Below are positions 45,845-55,819 of a DNA stretch of 64,000 nt, in pieces. A program made the position numbers and the translations under genes. Below the pieces are notes generated by a model. That model saw only the letters and a program-made list of their open reading frames with translations. It had not been told where the DNA came from and ran no database searches. The stretch spans positions 310,001 through 374,000 of the forward strand of contig NZ_QWLD01000003.1 of the NCBI RefSeq assembly GCF_003600155.1, read 5' to 3'. Origin of the DNA: Nesterenkonia muleiensis. Lineage in GTDB: Bacteria > Actinomycetota > Actinomycetes > Actinomycetales > Micrococcaceae. Each line of letters opens with the position of its first letter. Within the stretch, counting starts at the first letter, position 1.

Positions 45845-46833
45845 CAGGTGCCTGCTCCTTTCGACTCATGATGCCTGTTCTCCGCCGCCGCATGGGCCAC
45901 CGACATCGCCAGCCCGTCGAGAATGTCGTGCTCGGAGGCGATGGCGGTGCTCACCCGGCCACCGGTGACCTTGTTCAGATAGTCCAGTATGGTGCCCCAG
46001 ATCAGGGCCCCGGCACCGATGACATCCACACGGCCAGGGTGCATGAACGGCATGGCCGCACGTTGGTCCCGGGTGGTGTGGACCAGCTGGTCCACTGACT
46101 GGTGGATGGCATCGAGGCTCAGTTCGGCACCGTTGATGGTTTCGGCGTCGTAATCTTCGAGCTTCAGGGCATGGGCAGTCACCGTGGTGACGGTGCCGGC
46201 CACTCCGATCACCGCCTCTGCCTCGTGCAGCGGGACCACCTGGGCAACATCCTCCAGGAAGCTGAGGGTTTCGAAAGCGGCCATGGAGCATTCGGTCTCC
46301 GCTGGGGGGTCAGAGCGCATATGCCGTTCGGTGAAGCGCACACAGCCCATATCCGTGGAGATGGCGTGCTCAGCCCCTGCAGAGGTGCCGAGCACGAATT
46401 CGGTCGACCCGCCGCCGAGGTCGATGACCAGGACTTTGCGTTCAACGTCCCAGTTCAGCACCGAGGCCGCCCCGGCGAAGGAGAGCCCGGCCTCCTCGGA
46501 ACCGCGGATGACCTCCGGCTCCACGCTCAGCCGGGCTCTGACCCCGTCGATGAACTCGCCGCGGTTGCTCACATCCCGCGAGGCGGAGGTGGCGGCGAAC
46601 CGCACCGCCTGGACCTTGTGCTTGCGGATGAGCTCGGCGTAGTCATCGACTGCTGAGAAGGTGCGCTGCAGCGCCGCCGCGGAGAACTCACCGGTCTGGT
46701 CAACGCCCTCGCCCAGACGCACCACCGTCATCCTGCGGACCACATCGGTGAGGGCACCGGACCCGGGCAGGTCGACATCGGCGATCAGCAGCCGGATGGA
46801 GTTGGTGCCACAGTCGATGGCGGCGACTCTCAT
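45844..46833 (-). CDS. Ppx/GppA phosphatase family exopolyphosphatase
   Basis: Protein of 329 residues of the ASKHA-fold Ppx/GppA family: AIDCGTNSIRLLIAD at the N-terminus (phosphate 1), FAATSASRD, LVIDLGGGSTEFVLG, and VIGVAGTVTTVTA. It releases phosphate from polyphosphate or hydrolyses pppGpp. It lacks the C-terminal HD domain of the long Ppx proteins, as usual in actinobacteria. The gene follows DUF501 with a 4-bp overlap; the ftsB-DUF501-ppx order is common in this phylum. Confidence 0.93.
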   Translation of the reverse strand: MRVAAIDCGTNSIRLLIADVDLPGSGALTDVVRRMTVVRLGEGVDQTGEFSAAALQRTFSAVDDYAELIRKHKVQAVRFAATSASRDVSNRGEFIDGVRARLSVEPEVIRGSEEAGLSFAGAASVLNWDVERKVLVIDLGGGSTEFVLGTSAGAEHAISTDMGCVRFTERHMRSDPPAETECSMAAFETLSFLEDVAQVVPLHEAEAVIGVAGTVTTVTAHALKLEDYDAETINGAELSLDAIHQSVDQLVHTTRDQRAAMPFMHPGRVDVIGAGALIWGTILDYLNKVTGGRVSTAIASEHDILDGLAMSVAHAAAENRHHESKGAGT

Positions 46834-47441
46834 GATGATTCTCTTTCCTCAAGGCCGCGCACATGGCGGGAGAGGTCTCTGGTGGGAACCTCGGCGCTGT
46901 GGTCCCAGGCCGTGCCGCACCGGCAGAGATCCGGGGTCCATTCGTCCCGGATCCGGTCCAGGGTCTCATCACCGAGCGGGTTGATCCCAGGGCCGGCGGC
47001 CAGCGCGTGTCCGGCCAGCACGTGCAGGCACTTGACCCGGTCGGGCATCCCCCCTGCTGTGATGCCCTCGATCTCCCAGACCGGTTCCAGCCCGGCCCTT
47101 ATGCGGATCCGCTCACGCTCATCCAGATAGTGCTGGTGCGCCGCACGGTACAGTGCGGCCAGCTGCGGGTCCGCCTGAAGCCGCTCATTCATCTCAGCCA
47201 TCGCTCCCACAGACTCCAGCCGGGAGACGGCGGCGGTCAGGATGGGGTGAGTGAGGTAGAAGGTGGTCGGGAAGGGAATTCCGTTGGAGAGACGCGGCGC
47301 GGTGGCAGCCACCAGCGGAGACCCGCATCGGCAGCGAGCAGGGATCTCGACGACGTCGCGCACCGGCCTGCCCAGCTGCAGGCTGAGCGTGTCGAGGTCA
47401 CCCTGTGTGGGGACGGAGTGCGGCGCTGGGGCATCGGTCAC
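46830..47441 (-). CDS. DUF501 family protein
   Basis: Protein of 203 residues. It begins with a DLDTLSLQLGRPVRDV segment and has CRCGSPLVAAT, PFPTTFYLTHP and GMPDRVKCLHVLAGHALAAG, features of the actinobacterial DUF501 family. Conserved Cys and His residues hint at metal binding, but function is unknown. The start is GTG at 47441. It sits between ftsB and the Ppx/GppA gene with overlap to the latter, a conserved grouping downstream of enolase. Confidence 0.9.
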   Translation of the reverse strand: MTDAPAPHSVPTQGDLDTLSLQLGRPVRDVVEIPARCRCGSPLVAATAPRLSNGIPFPTTFYLTHPILTAAVSRLESVGAMAEMNERLQADPQLAALYRAAHQHYLDERERIRIRAGLEPVWEIEGITAGGMPDRVKCLHVLAGHALAAGPGINPLGDETLDRIRDEWTPDLCRCGTAWDHSAEVPTRDLSRHVRGLEERESS

Positions 47442-47452
47442 GACACACCAGC

Positions 47453-48088
47453 TTACTGGTCAGCCGATTCGACCACCGAATCCCAGAGCTGATCCGTCCA
47501 GTCACTCTCCTCTTCGGCGTCCTCCACGGAGTCGGTCTCAACCTCTGCTTTGCTGAGGTCTCCGATCACGTGGTAGCGGCGCTCTCCGGGCATCACCAGG
47601 TTGATGCGCTCGCGGGCTTGCTGCTGAACGAACTGCGGATCGTCCCAGCGGGCCAGCTCCGAGTAGAGCTCCCTGTTGAGCTGTTCCTCCACAGCGATCT
47701 GCTCGGCGAGCTCGTTGATTTCAGCGCGCTGCTGGAGATAGGTGCGCACGGTGGGAACCAGGAAGGAGATCACCACCAATGTCACCACTGTCAGGACGAT
47801 CATCCGCCCGGAGAAGGTGCGTTCCGGCACCAGCCTGCGCGCTGAGACTGGAGTCTTCTTCGACGGGGCCTGGGCGTGGTGGTGCGGTTTGTCCGCCCGA
47901 CGAGCTCGCCTGGCAGTGATCTCGTCCGGAGTGCGGATTTGTCCTGAGACCTGTTCACGCTCTTCGAGCCGACGGCGCTGAGCCTTCTCAGCGCGGTGCT
48001 GAGCACGGCGGGTGCGGCCCTCGGCGGGGACGCCCTCGGCAGCGGCAGATTCCTTGGGATGGCGAGCATGTCGCACCACGGCAGTCAC
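47453..48088 (-). CDS. ftsB: Septum formation initiator (FtsB/DivIC-like)
   Basis: Protein of 211 residues: a basic cytoplasmic N-terminus of about 90 residues, one membrane segment (MIVLTVVTLVVISFLVPTV), then a coiled coil with LQQRAEINELAEQIAVEEQL and the conserved RWDDPQFVQQQARERINLVMPGE block. This is the actinobacterial FtsB/DivIC family, a divisome subunit acting with FtsL and FtsQ at the septum. GTG start at 48088. An acidic tail ends the protein. Lies downstream of eno. Confidence 0.9.
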   Translation of the reverse strand: MTAVVRHARHPKESAAAEGVPAEGRTRRAQHRAEKAQRRRLEEREQVSGQIRTPDEITARRARRADKPHHHAQAPSKKTPVSARRLVPERTFSGRMIVLTVVTLVVISFLVPTVRTYLQQRAEINELAEQIAVEEQLNRELYSELARWDDPQFVQQQARERINLVMPGERRYHVIGDLSKAEVETDSVEDAEEESDWTDQLWDSVVESADQ

Positions 48089-48441
48089 CGCCTTGGACTA
48101 GGCATGCCCGGCCGGTTCAGCGTCAGGGCCGAACCGGCGAGCACACCACTGATGGGAAGCGTTCAGTTACAGGACCTCAGCCTAGTGCCGCGGCAGTATA
48201 AGCCGACCCCCGGACACGCCCAGGATCCGTGATTTGATCCCTAACAGCGCTTGCTTCTTTCCGTGTTTTCGATCTCGGCGACTTGTGCTGACACGCGGCC
48301 TTCGCCGAAACCACTCGGTGCGGTCACTGGGCTTTAACTGCGCAAGCTATGAACTTGTGCGCGGGTTATTTCCCGCGCAGGTACGCAGAACGTGCGCACT
48401 TAGTTGTCATACGGTGCAGTGTGAGCGGCGAAGGCGCGATA
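48089..48441. other. 353-bp gap between eno and ftsB with a strong hairpin
   Basis: No gene recognised. The region carries the ftsB promoter and the end of the eno transcript. At 48358-48379 there is a hairpin TGCGCGGG-TTATTT-CCCGCGCA, followed on the right by a GTGCGCAC palindrome at 48392-48399. The centre is more AT-rich than the surroundings. A terminator, a small RNA or a protein-binding region are all possible. Confidence 0.55.
48358..48379. other. Perfect hairpin in the eno-ftsB gap
   Basis: Eight-bp stem TGCGCGGG / CCCGCGCA with a 6-base loop TTATTT. It lies 62 bp past the eno stop. No T run follows on either strand. Confidence 0.6.
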
Positions 48442-49779
<1,338 letters not shown>

Positions 49780-49825
49780 CTAGTCGAGCAGATCAGAGTT
49801 GGCATCAGCACGACGACGCCTGCTC

Positions 49826-50233
49826 TCACTCCCCTGCCAGCTCGGCTTTCTCCTGATGCTTGATCCGGTTCCAGGCGGCGTCGATCTCCTCGATCGTTGA
49901 CTCCTGGGGGTTCAGGGTGCCATCGGGCTCGAAGACATGCGGGTTGCGGCGGATGAGCTTGGCGCAGATCGCCTCGGCGACGCCGTCGAGATCGAAGTCC
50001 TCACGTTCCTGCGCGATGGCGGCGTGCAGCACCACTTGGAGCAGAATGTCGCCGAGCTCCTTCCGCAGCGGATCCCCGGTGATCCCGGCCTCGATCTCCT
50101 CGGCGACCTCCTGGGCCTCCTCCAGCAGATAAGGGGTCAGCGTCCGATGGGTCAGCTGCGCGGTCCAGGGACAGTGCTGGCGCAGATCGGCGATGATCTG
50201 CTTCAGCTGCTCCATATGGGGGAGCTGGGTCAC
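49826..50233 (-). CDS. MazG family nucleotide pyrophosphohydrolase
   Basis: Protein of 135 residues holding one MazG domain: CPWTAQLTHRTL, then LLEEAQEVAEEI and ELGDILLQVVLH, which supply the Mg2+-binding EExxE and ExxD residues. Long MazG proteins carry two such domains; this is the single-domain actinobacterial form. It likely removes pyrophosphate from aberrant or excess NTPs. The GTG start overlaps the adenosine deaminase stop by 4 bp, so it appears to be the last gene of the long muropeptide operon. Confidence 0.9.
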   Translation of the reverse strand: MTQLPHMEQLKQIIADLRQHCPWTAQLTHRTLTPYLLEEAQEVAEEIEAGITGDPLRKELGDILLQVVLHAAIAQEREDFDLDGVAEAICAKLIRRNPHVFEPDGTLNPQESTIEEIDAAWNRIKHQEKAELAGE

Positions 50234-51369
50234 TGCCAGGCCTCCAGGATGTGGGCGGCAAGCGCCTCGCGCTCCTCATAGCCTAAGAAGCTGGACTCGA
50301 TCGCGTTGATCTGGAAGTCAGCGAGCTCGGCCAGGCCGTAGTCGAAGGCCGAGGCCAGCACGGCCAGCTCTCCGCTGAGGGTGACCCCGGAGACCAACCG
50401 GTTGTCGGTGTTAACGCCGACGTTGAAACCCAGCTGATAGAGCATGTCGAAGGGATGCTGGGCCAGCTCGGCGTCGGGCTCTCCGGTCAGTGCGCTCACC
50501 GCACCGGTCTGGAGGTTGGAGGTCGGAGAAGTTTCCAGGTGGATCTGCCGGTCGCGGACCCAGCGGGCCACCGGGCCCAGTTCGACCTCGACGAGCTCCT
50601 CCCCGCCGTCGCTGGTCTTTGAGCGGGAGGTCTCACCGGTGGTCAGGGTGATGTCTTCGGCGACCCGGATACCGTGCCCCAGGCGCTTGGCGCGGCCTTC
50701 GACCAAGGCTCCGCGCACCGACTCGATGCCGTCGGCCTCTCCGGCGTGCACTGTGGCCGGAAGCATTTCCTGGGCCAGGCGGGTGAAGGCTGGGGCGAAC
50801 TTCGAGGGAGGGAATCCTGCCTCGGGGCCGGCGATGTCGAAGCCCACCACCCCATTCTCCCGGTGCCGGATGGCCAGGTTGACGATCTCATCGGCATGGT
50901 CGGCCTGGCGCATGGCGGAGAGCAGCTGCCCGACGACCATGACGCCCTCGTGATCGGCCACCGTCTCGGCACCTTCATTGAGCCCGGCCTGAACCGCTTC
51001 CACCGCTTCGTCCAGGGTGAGTCCGCCGGCGATGTGCTGCTCGGGCGCCCAGCGGACCTCGGCGTAGACCACACCGTCGGCCGCCAGATCCTCCACGTAT
51101 TCACGGGCCACCCGGCGTAGGTTCTCAGAGGTCTGCATCACTGCGGTGGTGTGGGTGAAGGCCTCCAGGTATTTGAGCAGATCCCCGGAGTCCGCGTTGG
51201 TGCGGAAGATGTCCTGGAGCTCATCAGGGTCGGTGCTGGGCAGTTCATGGCCGATCACCGTGGCCAGCTCGATCAGCGTCGAGGGGCGCAGCGACCCGTC
51301 CAGGTGGTCGTGCAGGGATACTTTGGGCAGTGCTCGGATCTGGTCGTCTAACCCGGGATTCTCAGTCAT
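50230..51369 (-). CDS. add: Adenosine deaminase
   Basis: Protein of 379 residues. Zinc-site motifs are LHDHLDGS (His20, His22), ATVHAGEADG, and NTDN near the C-terminus; LGHGIRV carries the catalytic His. It hydrolyses adenosine or deoxyadenosine to inosine and ammonia. A polar loop TGETSRSKTSDGGEE (about residue 240) is an insertion relative to the common form. The start lies 10 bp after nagA, so it may be expressed with the wall-recycling operon, joining nucleoside and amino-sugar salvage. Confidence 0.93.
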   Translation of the reverse strand: MTENPGLDDQIRALPKVSLHDHLDGSLRPSTLIELATVIGHELPSTDPDELQDIFRTNADSGDLLKYLEAFTHTTAVMQTSENLRRVAREYVEDLAADGVVYAEVRWAPEQHIAGGLTLDEAVEAVQAGLNEGAETVADHEGVMVVGQLLSAMRQADHADEIVNLAIRHRENGVVGFDIAGPEAGFPPSKFAPAFTRLAQEMLPATVHAGEADGIESVRGALVEGRAKRLGHGIRVAEDITLTTGETSRSKTSDGGEELVEVELGPVARWVRDRQIHLETSPTSNLQTGAVSALTGEPDAELAQHPFDMLYQLGFNVGVNTDNRLVSGVTLSGELAVLASAFDYGLAELADFQINAIESSFLGYEEREALAAHILEAWQ

Positions 51370-51379
51370 GCCTTCCAGC

Positions 51380-52282
51380 CTAATGGTCGAAGCCGAGGAA
51401 GCGAGCCGGAACTGTGCTCGCCGCCGCCTTGGCCTGCTGTGCGGGCACACCGGCGGCGATGGCCGTCCCCACAGCCACGTCCATGGTCAGGGTGGAGCCG
51501 GCGAGAGTCCGCGCGTCGGCCAACAGCGGGATTCCATCGCGGACCTCCACGTCCAAACCGCCCAGCCGGTAGGTGCCATCGCCAAGTCCGGCGGCGGCCA
51601 TAGAGTCGGTCACCAGAATCACCCTGTCGGGTGCCGCTGCAAAGAGGGTCCTGATCAGCACCCGATGGACGTGAACGCCGTCGGCGATGACCTCGATGCC
51701 CACGTGATCCCGGTCCAGCGCGGCTCCCAGCGGCCCCGGAGCGCGGTGTTCCAGACCCGGCATAGCGTTGAGGGCGTGGGTGAGCAGCGACGCGCCCCTG
51801 TCAAATGCCTCGGCGGTGATGTCATAGTCGGCCGCAGTGTGGCCCACTGCCACCAGGACTCCGGCCTCGCTAAACCGGTCGATGGCCTCCATGGCGCCAG
51901 GCAGCTCGGGGGCCAAGGTCACCTGGCGCAGGATTCCCTCGCCGGCCTCCAGCAGCGTCTCCACCGCCGATGGGGAGGGTTCACGCAACGCTTGGGGGGC
52001 ATGCGCGCCGGCACGCGCCGGGGCTAGGAAGGGCCCCTCCACGTGGACGCCGTGGATGGCGACGCCGCTGATCACGTGGTGACCGGACAAGGTGCTCCGT
52101 AGTCTGCGCAGTCGAGCGGCAAGCTGCTCCGGCGGGGCGCTGACCAGGCTCAGCAGGGTGTCCGAGGTCCCGTGCTGATGGTGGAAGTCCAGGGCTGCGG
52201 CAACCTGTCCGTAGTCGGCAGAATCATAGGAGCAGCCGACCGCCCCGTGAGTATGTATGTCCGTGTACCCGCCGCCCGGCAC
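51380..52282 (-). CDS. nagA: N-acetylglucosamine-6-phosphate deacetylase, short form
   Basis: Protein of 300 residues of the NagA amidohydrolase family. It has DIHTHGAVG (metal-site region), HVEGPFLAPARAGAH, VGHTAADYD, THALNAMPGLEHR and VTDSMAAAG (catalytic Asp). The usual NagA has about 380-400 residues: the first 50-60, which build part of the beta-sandwich, are absent here. The frame runs upstream through the end of nagB with no start codon, so GTG at 52282, sharing one base with the nagB stop, is the first available. It deacetylates GlcNAc-6-P to GlcN-6-P. Activity of the short form is uncertain. Confidence 0.85.
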   Translation of the reverse strand: MPGGGYTDIHTHGAVGCSYDSADYGQVAAALDFHHQHGTSDTLLSLVSAPPEQLAARLRRLRSTLSGHHVISGVAIHGVHVEGPFLAPARAGAHAPQALREPSPSAVETLLEAGEGILRQVTLAPELPGAMEAIDRFSEAGVLVAVGHTAADYDITAEAFDRGASLLTHALNAMPGLEHRAPGPLGAALDRDHVGIEVIADGVHVHRVLIRTLFAAAPDRVILVTDSMAAAGLGDGTYRLGGLDVEVRDGIPLLADARTLAGSTLTMDVAVGTAIAAGVPAQQAKAAASTVPARFLGFDH

Positions 52283-53052
52283 TATAACCTCAGGGCGGAG
52301 TAATTGGCGGAGTGGACCAGCAGGGAGGCCGCACTGCGGTCAGCAACGACGACCACATCAGGATGCAGCTGGATTGCCGATGCCGGAACAGCGGCAGTAA
52401 TAGGACCCTCCAGTGCTGCTGCCAGTGCCTCAGCCTTCGCCGTGCCGTAGGCTATCAGCAGCAGCTGGCGAGCTTGCATGATGGTGCCGATCCCCTGGGT
52501 GATGCAGTAGCGGGGCACCTCCTCCTGAGATGAGAAGAAGCGGGAGTTGTCCTGGCGGGTCTGCTCTGCCAGTGCCGCCACTCGGCAACGCGAGGCCAAC
52601 GACGAGCCAGGTTCGTTGAAGGCGATATGTCCGTTACGGCCGATGCCCAGCACCTGCAGATCGATACCGCCGGCATCCCGAATAGCTTGCTCGTAGCGCT
52701 GCGGTGCCTGCAGATCTCTCCCATCATCCCCGGGGCAGCGCACCTTCTCAGGGTTCAGGCCCAACGGGAGGGTGATCTGCCTGCGGACTACTGCACGGTA
52801 GGATTCGGGGTGGTCGGCCTCGATGTCAAGGTACTCGTCGAGGGCGAAGGCCTGAATCCTGCCGGTGTCGACACTAGACTCCCCCAGGCGCCCTGCCAGG
52901 GCCCGCCAGGTGCTGCCGGGCGTGCTGCCTGTGGACACCCCTAGGACGAAATCCCCCTCCACGCGCTGGCACCGCACGGCTGCCTCCACAATTTCTTCAG
53001 CACCGATCTGACCGCCCTCGGCAAGGGTGTCAACCACATACAGGCTGGTCAT
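52282..53052 (-). CDS. nagB: Glucosamine-6-phosphate deaminase
   Basis: Protein of 256 residues. Family motifs: GVSTGSTPG for phosphate binding, FALDEYL (Asp72 base), GIGRNGHIAFNEPGS with the catalytic His, and IQLHPDVVVVAD. It converts GlcN-6-P to fructose-6-P and ammonia, the last step in delivering wall amino sugars to glycolysis. The ATG overlaps the ABC ATPase stop by 4 bp. Confidence 0.94.
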   Translation of the reverse strand: MTSLYVVDTLAEGGQIGAEEIVEAAVRCQRVEGDFVLGVSTGSTPGSTWRALAGRLGESSVDTGRIQAFALDEYLDIEADHPESYRAVVRRQITLPLGLNPEKVRCPGDDGRDLQAPQRYEQAIRDAGGIDLQVLGIGRNGHIAFNEPGSSLASRCRVAALAEQTRQDNSRFFSSQEEVPRYCITQGIGTIMQARQLLLIAYGTAKAEALAAALEGPITAAVPASAIQLHPDVVVVADRSAASLLVHSANYSALRL

Positions 53053-54686
53053 GCAGCGTCCTCCAATGCGGCACCGGGAATCGCAGCGAGCAACTCCTTG
53101 GTGTAGTCCGATTCGGGGGAGGCGAAGAGCTGCTGCGGAGCACCTGATTCCACAATCTTCCCCTTCTGCATCACATGAACCTCATGGGCGATCATATTCA
53201 CCACCGCGAGATCGTGACTGATGAACAGGTAGCTGAGGCCCAACCGCTGCTGAAGTTCCACAAGCAGCTCAAGGATCTGATTCTGCACCAGCACATCGAG
53301 GGCGGAGACGGCTTCGTCGAGGACCACGAGCTCGGGCTCCAGGGCAAGCGCCCGTGCGATGGCAACACGCTGCCGCTGTCCGCCTGAGAGCTCATGCGGA
53401 AGACGCTGCGCCACTGTGGCCGGCAGTGCTACCTGCTCAAGCAACTGATGGACCTTCTGCAATCGGCTGCGGCGAATACCGACCTTGTGGACGCGCAGCG
53501 GCTCTGCCACTGACTCCGCGACGGTGTAGCGCGGGTCAAGCGAGGCATAGGGGTTCTGGAAAACGGGCTGAATCTGCCGACGTACCGCCATCATCTCCCG
53601 TCCGCGCAGGCCGGCAAGCTCCCTGCCCGCGATGCGGATGGTTCCCTCGCTGATTGTCTCCAGGCCCAGGAGCATTTTTGCAGTGGTGGATTTGCCGGAA
53701 CCGGATTCGCCGACGATGGCGACTGTACGGCCCTTCGGGATACCGAAGCTGATGTCCCGGGCGGCCCAGAACTGCTCACCTGCGGCCCTGCCGCGCAGCG
53801 TGTACTTCCGTCCCACCCCGATCACCTCGACCAGCGGAGCTGCAGCATCGGTCTGTGTCGCGCCTGGTCCGCCAACGGAGCCGACCAGGGGTTCTGTGAC
53901 AAAGCTTGGGGCAGCGGCGACGAGCTTGCGTGTGTAACTGTGCTGAGGACTCTTCAAGATCTTTCGGGCGGGGCCGGATTCGACGAGTTCTCCCTTGTAC
54001 ATCACCAGCACTCTGTCGGCCCGCTCGGCGGCGAGGGCGAGATCGTGGGTAATGAGCACCACAGCGGTGTTCGTCTGCCCGGTGAGCTCCTCAAGCGTAT
54101 CGAGAATTCTCCGCTGGACGGTGACGTCGAGGGCGCTGGTGGGCTCATCGGCGATGAGCAGACGCGGCTGGCAAGCCAGACTCATGGCGATGAGGGCGCG
54201 CTGGCGCATTCCACCGGAATATTCATGCGGGTACTGGTCATAGCGCTCCTGCGGCGAGGGTATGCCCACCATGTGCAGCAGTTCCAGCACCCGGCTCCGG
54301 CCCTGGGCGCCGCGTCCCCGGCCATGGACCTCCAGCGCCTCGAGAATTTGGCGCCCCACCGTGTGCACCGGGTTGAGGTTGGACATCGGATCCTGGGGAA
54401 CCAGGCCGATCCCGGCACCGCGCAGGCGCAGCATCTCACGCTCAGAGGCGGAACTCAGCTCACGGCCCTCGAAGCGGATGCTGCCGCGGCTGATCCGGCC
54501 GTTGTCGGCGAGCAGTCGGTTGATGCACGCCGCCAGAGTCGACTTGCCCGAGCCTGACTCCCCGACGATGGCCACGGTTTCGCCGGGCATCACGTCGAGG
54601 CTGATGCCCCGAACGGCGTCGAACTCTCCGCCAGGGGTGGAGAAGGTGACCTTGAGGTCGGCGATGGAGAGGACTGGGTCGGTCAT
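53049..54686 (-). CDS. Fused dipeptide/oligopeptide ABC ATPase (DppD-DppF type)
   Basis: Protein of 545 residues with two complete ABC domains. The first (about 1-255) has GESGSGKSTLA, QDPMSNLNP, YSGGMRQRALIA and LLIADEPTSALD. The second (about 285-540) has GESGSGKSTTA, NPYASLDPR, LSGGQRQRVAIA and VVLDEAVSALD (Ala replaces the usual Pro-Thr of DEPTS). It powers the permease pair encoded upstream in the same operon. Overlaps nagB and the serine hydrolase gene by ATGA. Confidence 0.93.
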   Translation of the reverse strand: MTDPVLSIADLKVTFSTPGGEFDAVRGISLDVMPGETVAIVGESGSGKSTLAACINRLLADNGRISRGSIRFEGRELSSASEREMLRLRGAGIGLVPQDPMSNLNPVHTVGRQILEALEVHGRGRGAQGRSRVLELLHMVGIPSPQERYDQYPHEYSGGMRQRALIAMSLACQPRLLIADEPTSALDVTVQRRILDTLEELTGQTNTAVVLITHDLALAAERADRVLVMYKGELVESGPARKILKSPQHSYTRKLVAAAPSFVTEPLVGSVGGPGATQTDAAAPLVEVIGVGRKYTLRGRAAGEQFWAARDISFGIPKGRTVAIVGESGSGKSTTAKMLLGLETISEGTIRIAGRELAGLRGREMMAVRRQIQPVFQNPYASLDPRYTVAESVAEPLRVHKVGIRRSRLQKVHQLLEQVALPATVAQRLPHELSGGQRQRVAIARALALEPELVVLDEAVSALDVLVQNQILELLVELQQRLGLSYLFISHDLAVVNMIAHEVHVMQKGKIVESGAPQQLFASPESDYTKELLAAIPGAALEDAA

Positions 54687-55819
54687 ATCGGATCACCTGT
54701 TCGGCTCGGATGGAAACTGGCGTGGACACCCGCCATAGCGGTACGCCACATGGTGTCCACAGGCATCAGGTGGGCGCGGCCTGGCACCGGACTTCCGTGC
54801 AGCCGGTTGGTCAGCAACACGCTGAGCACTTGCGCATACTCGCCGACAGCGGGAGCAGCCGCGATGAAGGTACCGGTGAAGCCCGGGTGCCCGAGGAACA
54901 CCCGCTGCTGACCTCGCCACTGCATCCGATAGGTGCGTACCCCTTGGCCCTGACCCTGGTCGTGGGCGACCTGGTCTTTCTCTGTACTGAGAGATGCAGA
55001 GGTTTCAGCGCGAATCCCGGCCTTCTGCGGGTTCGCCAGCACCTCGGCGATCCTCAGCAGACCAGCGGCATCGGCGAACCAGCCAGCGTGGCCTGCCGCT
55101 GTGCCGAAGGCGTGGAAGGCGTTGCAGTCGCCGATCTCACCGCGGATCAGGTGCCGCCGCCAGGGGAATCGCTCAGCAGCGGTTTGAGTCCCGGCGTCGA
55201 CGGGATGCGGAGTGCTTGTGGTGACCATGTCACGCTCAATGGCGTCCCCGTATTGCCCGGAGGTGACCGGTGCCCCGGGCGGAGGGCTGCCGGGGGTCAC
55301 AGTCTCGACTCCCAGGGGCTCGAGCAGCAGTTCGATGACGGCCTCGGCAAAGCCAAGGCCCGTGATACGGGAGATGACGGCTCCGACAGCCTGCATGCCC
55401 AGATCGGAATAGTGCCGCCCGCGGCCCCGGGGGTATCGCGGATCCAGCGAGAGCGCCGCAGCGACAGGATCTTCATGGGGCATCAGATACAGCGGCCACC
55501 ACTCCCGGAACCCCGCACGGTGCCGCAGCAGATCATCCAGGGTCGCCTCCCCGTGCGTCCCGGCCTCGGGAAGGAACCTGCTCAGGGGGTCTCCCGGAGC
55601 CGCCGCGCCATCGCTGAAGAGACGCTGCAGGGTAAGGGTAGTGAGCACCTTGCTCACCGAGGCGAGGTCATGAAAATGCGCTTCGGTCATCGGTTCAGCG
55701 GTCTCGATATCGGCCAGACCCGTGACCGAGACAAACCTCTGATCACCCTCGATGACCACCAGCACCGCTCCGGGCGGCTGATGCTGCCCTGTGTTCTGCT
55801 CGGTGACGCCAGGTGTCAT
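54683..55819 (-). CDS. Serine hydrolase, beta-lactamase/AmiE-like, cytosolic
   Basis: Protein of 378 residues of the PF00144-type beta-lactamase fold. The nucleophile motif is SVSK (Ser54-Lys57), the second motif YSDLG (in place of YxN), and HPGFTGTF near the C-terminus. There is no signal peptide, so it should act in the cytoplasm; this argues against a resistance role. In Bacillus subtilis the murQ operon contains a comparable gene (ybbE/amiE) reported as a MurNAc-L-alanine amidase. Cleavage of the peptide from imported MurNAc-peptides is thus the best inference. Overlaps both neighbours by 4 bp. Confidence 0.82.
   Translation of the reverse strand: MTPGVTEQNTGQHQPPGAVLVVIEGDQRFVSVTGLADIETAEPMTEAHFHDLASVSKVLTTLTLQRLFSDGAAAPGDPLSRFLPEAGTHGEATLDDLLRHRAGFREWWPLYLMPHEDPVAAALSLDPRYPRGRGRHYSDLGMQAVGAVISRITGLGFAEAVIELLLEPLGVETVTPGSPPPGAPVTSGQYGDAIERDMVTTSTPHPVDAGTQTAAERFPWRRHLIRGEIGDCNAFHAFGTAAGHAGWFADAAGLLRIAEVLANPQKAGIRAETSASLSTEKDQVAHDQGQGQGVRTYRMQWRGQQRVFLGHPGFTGTFIAAAPAVGEYAQVLSVLLTNRLHGSPVPGRAHLMPVDTMWRTAMAGVHASFHPSRTGDPI

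Noticed and set aside
54683-55819. Beta-lactamase antibiotic-resistance gene
   Set aside because: No signal peptide, no canonical YxN motif, and position within a wall-recycling operon; a metabolic hydrolase is more likely.
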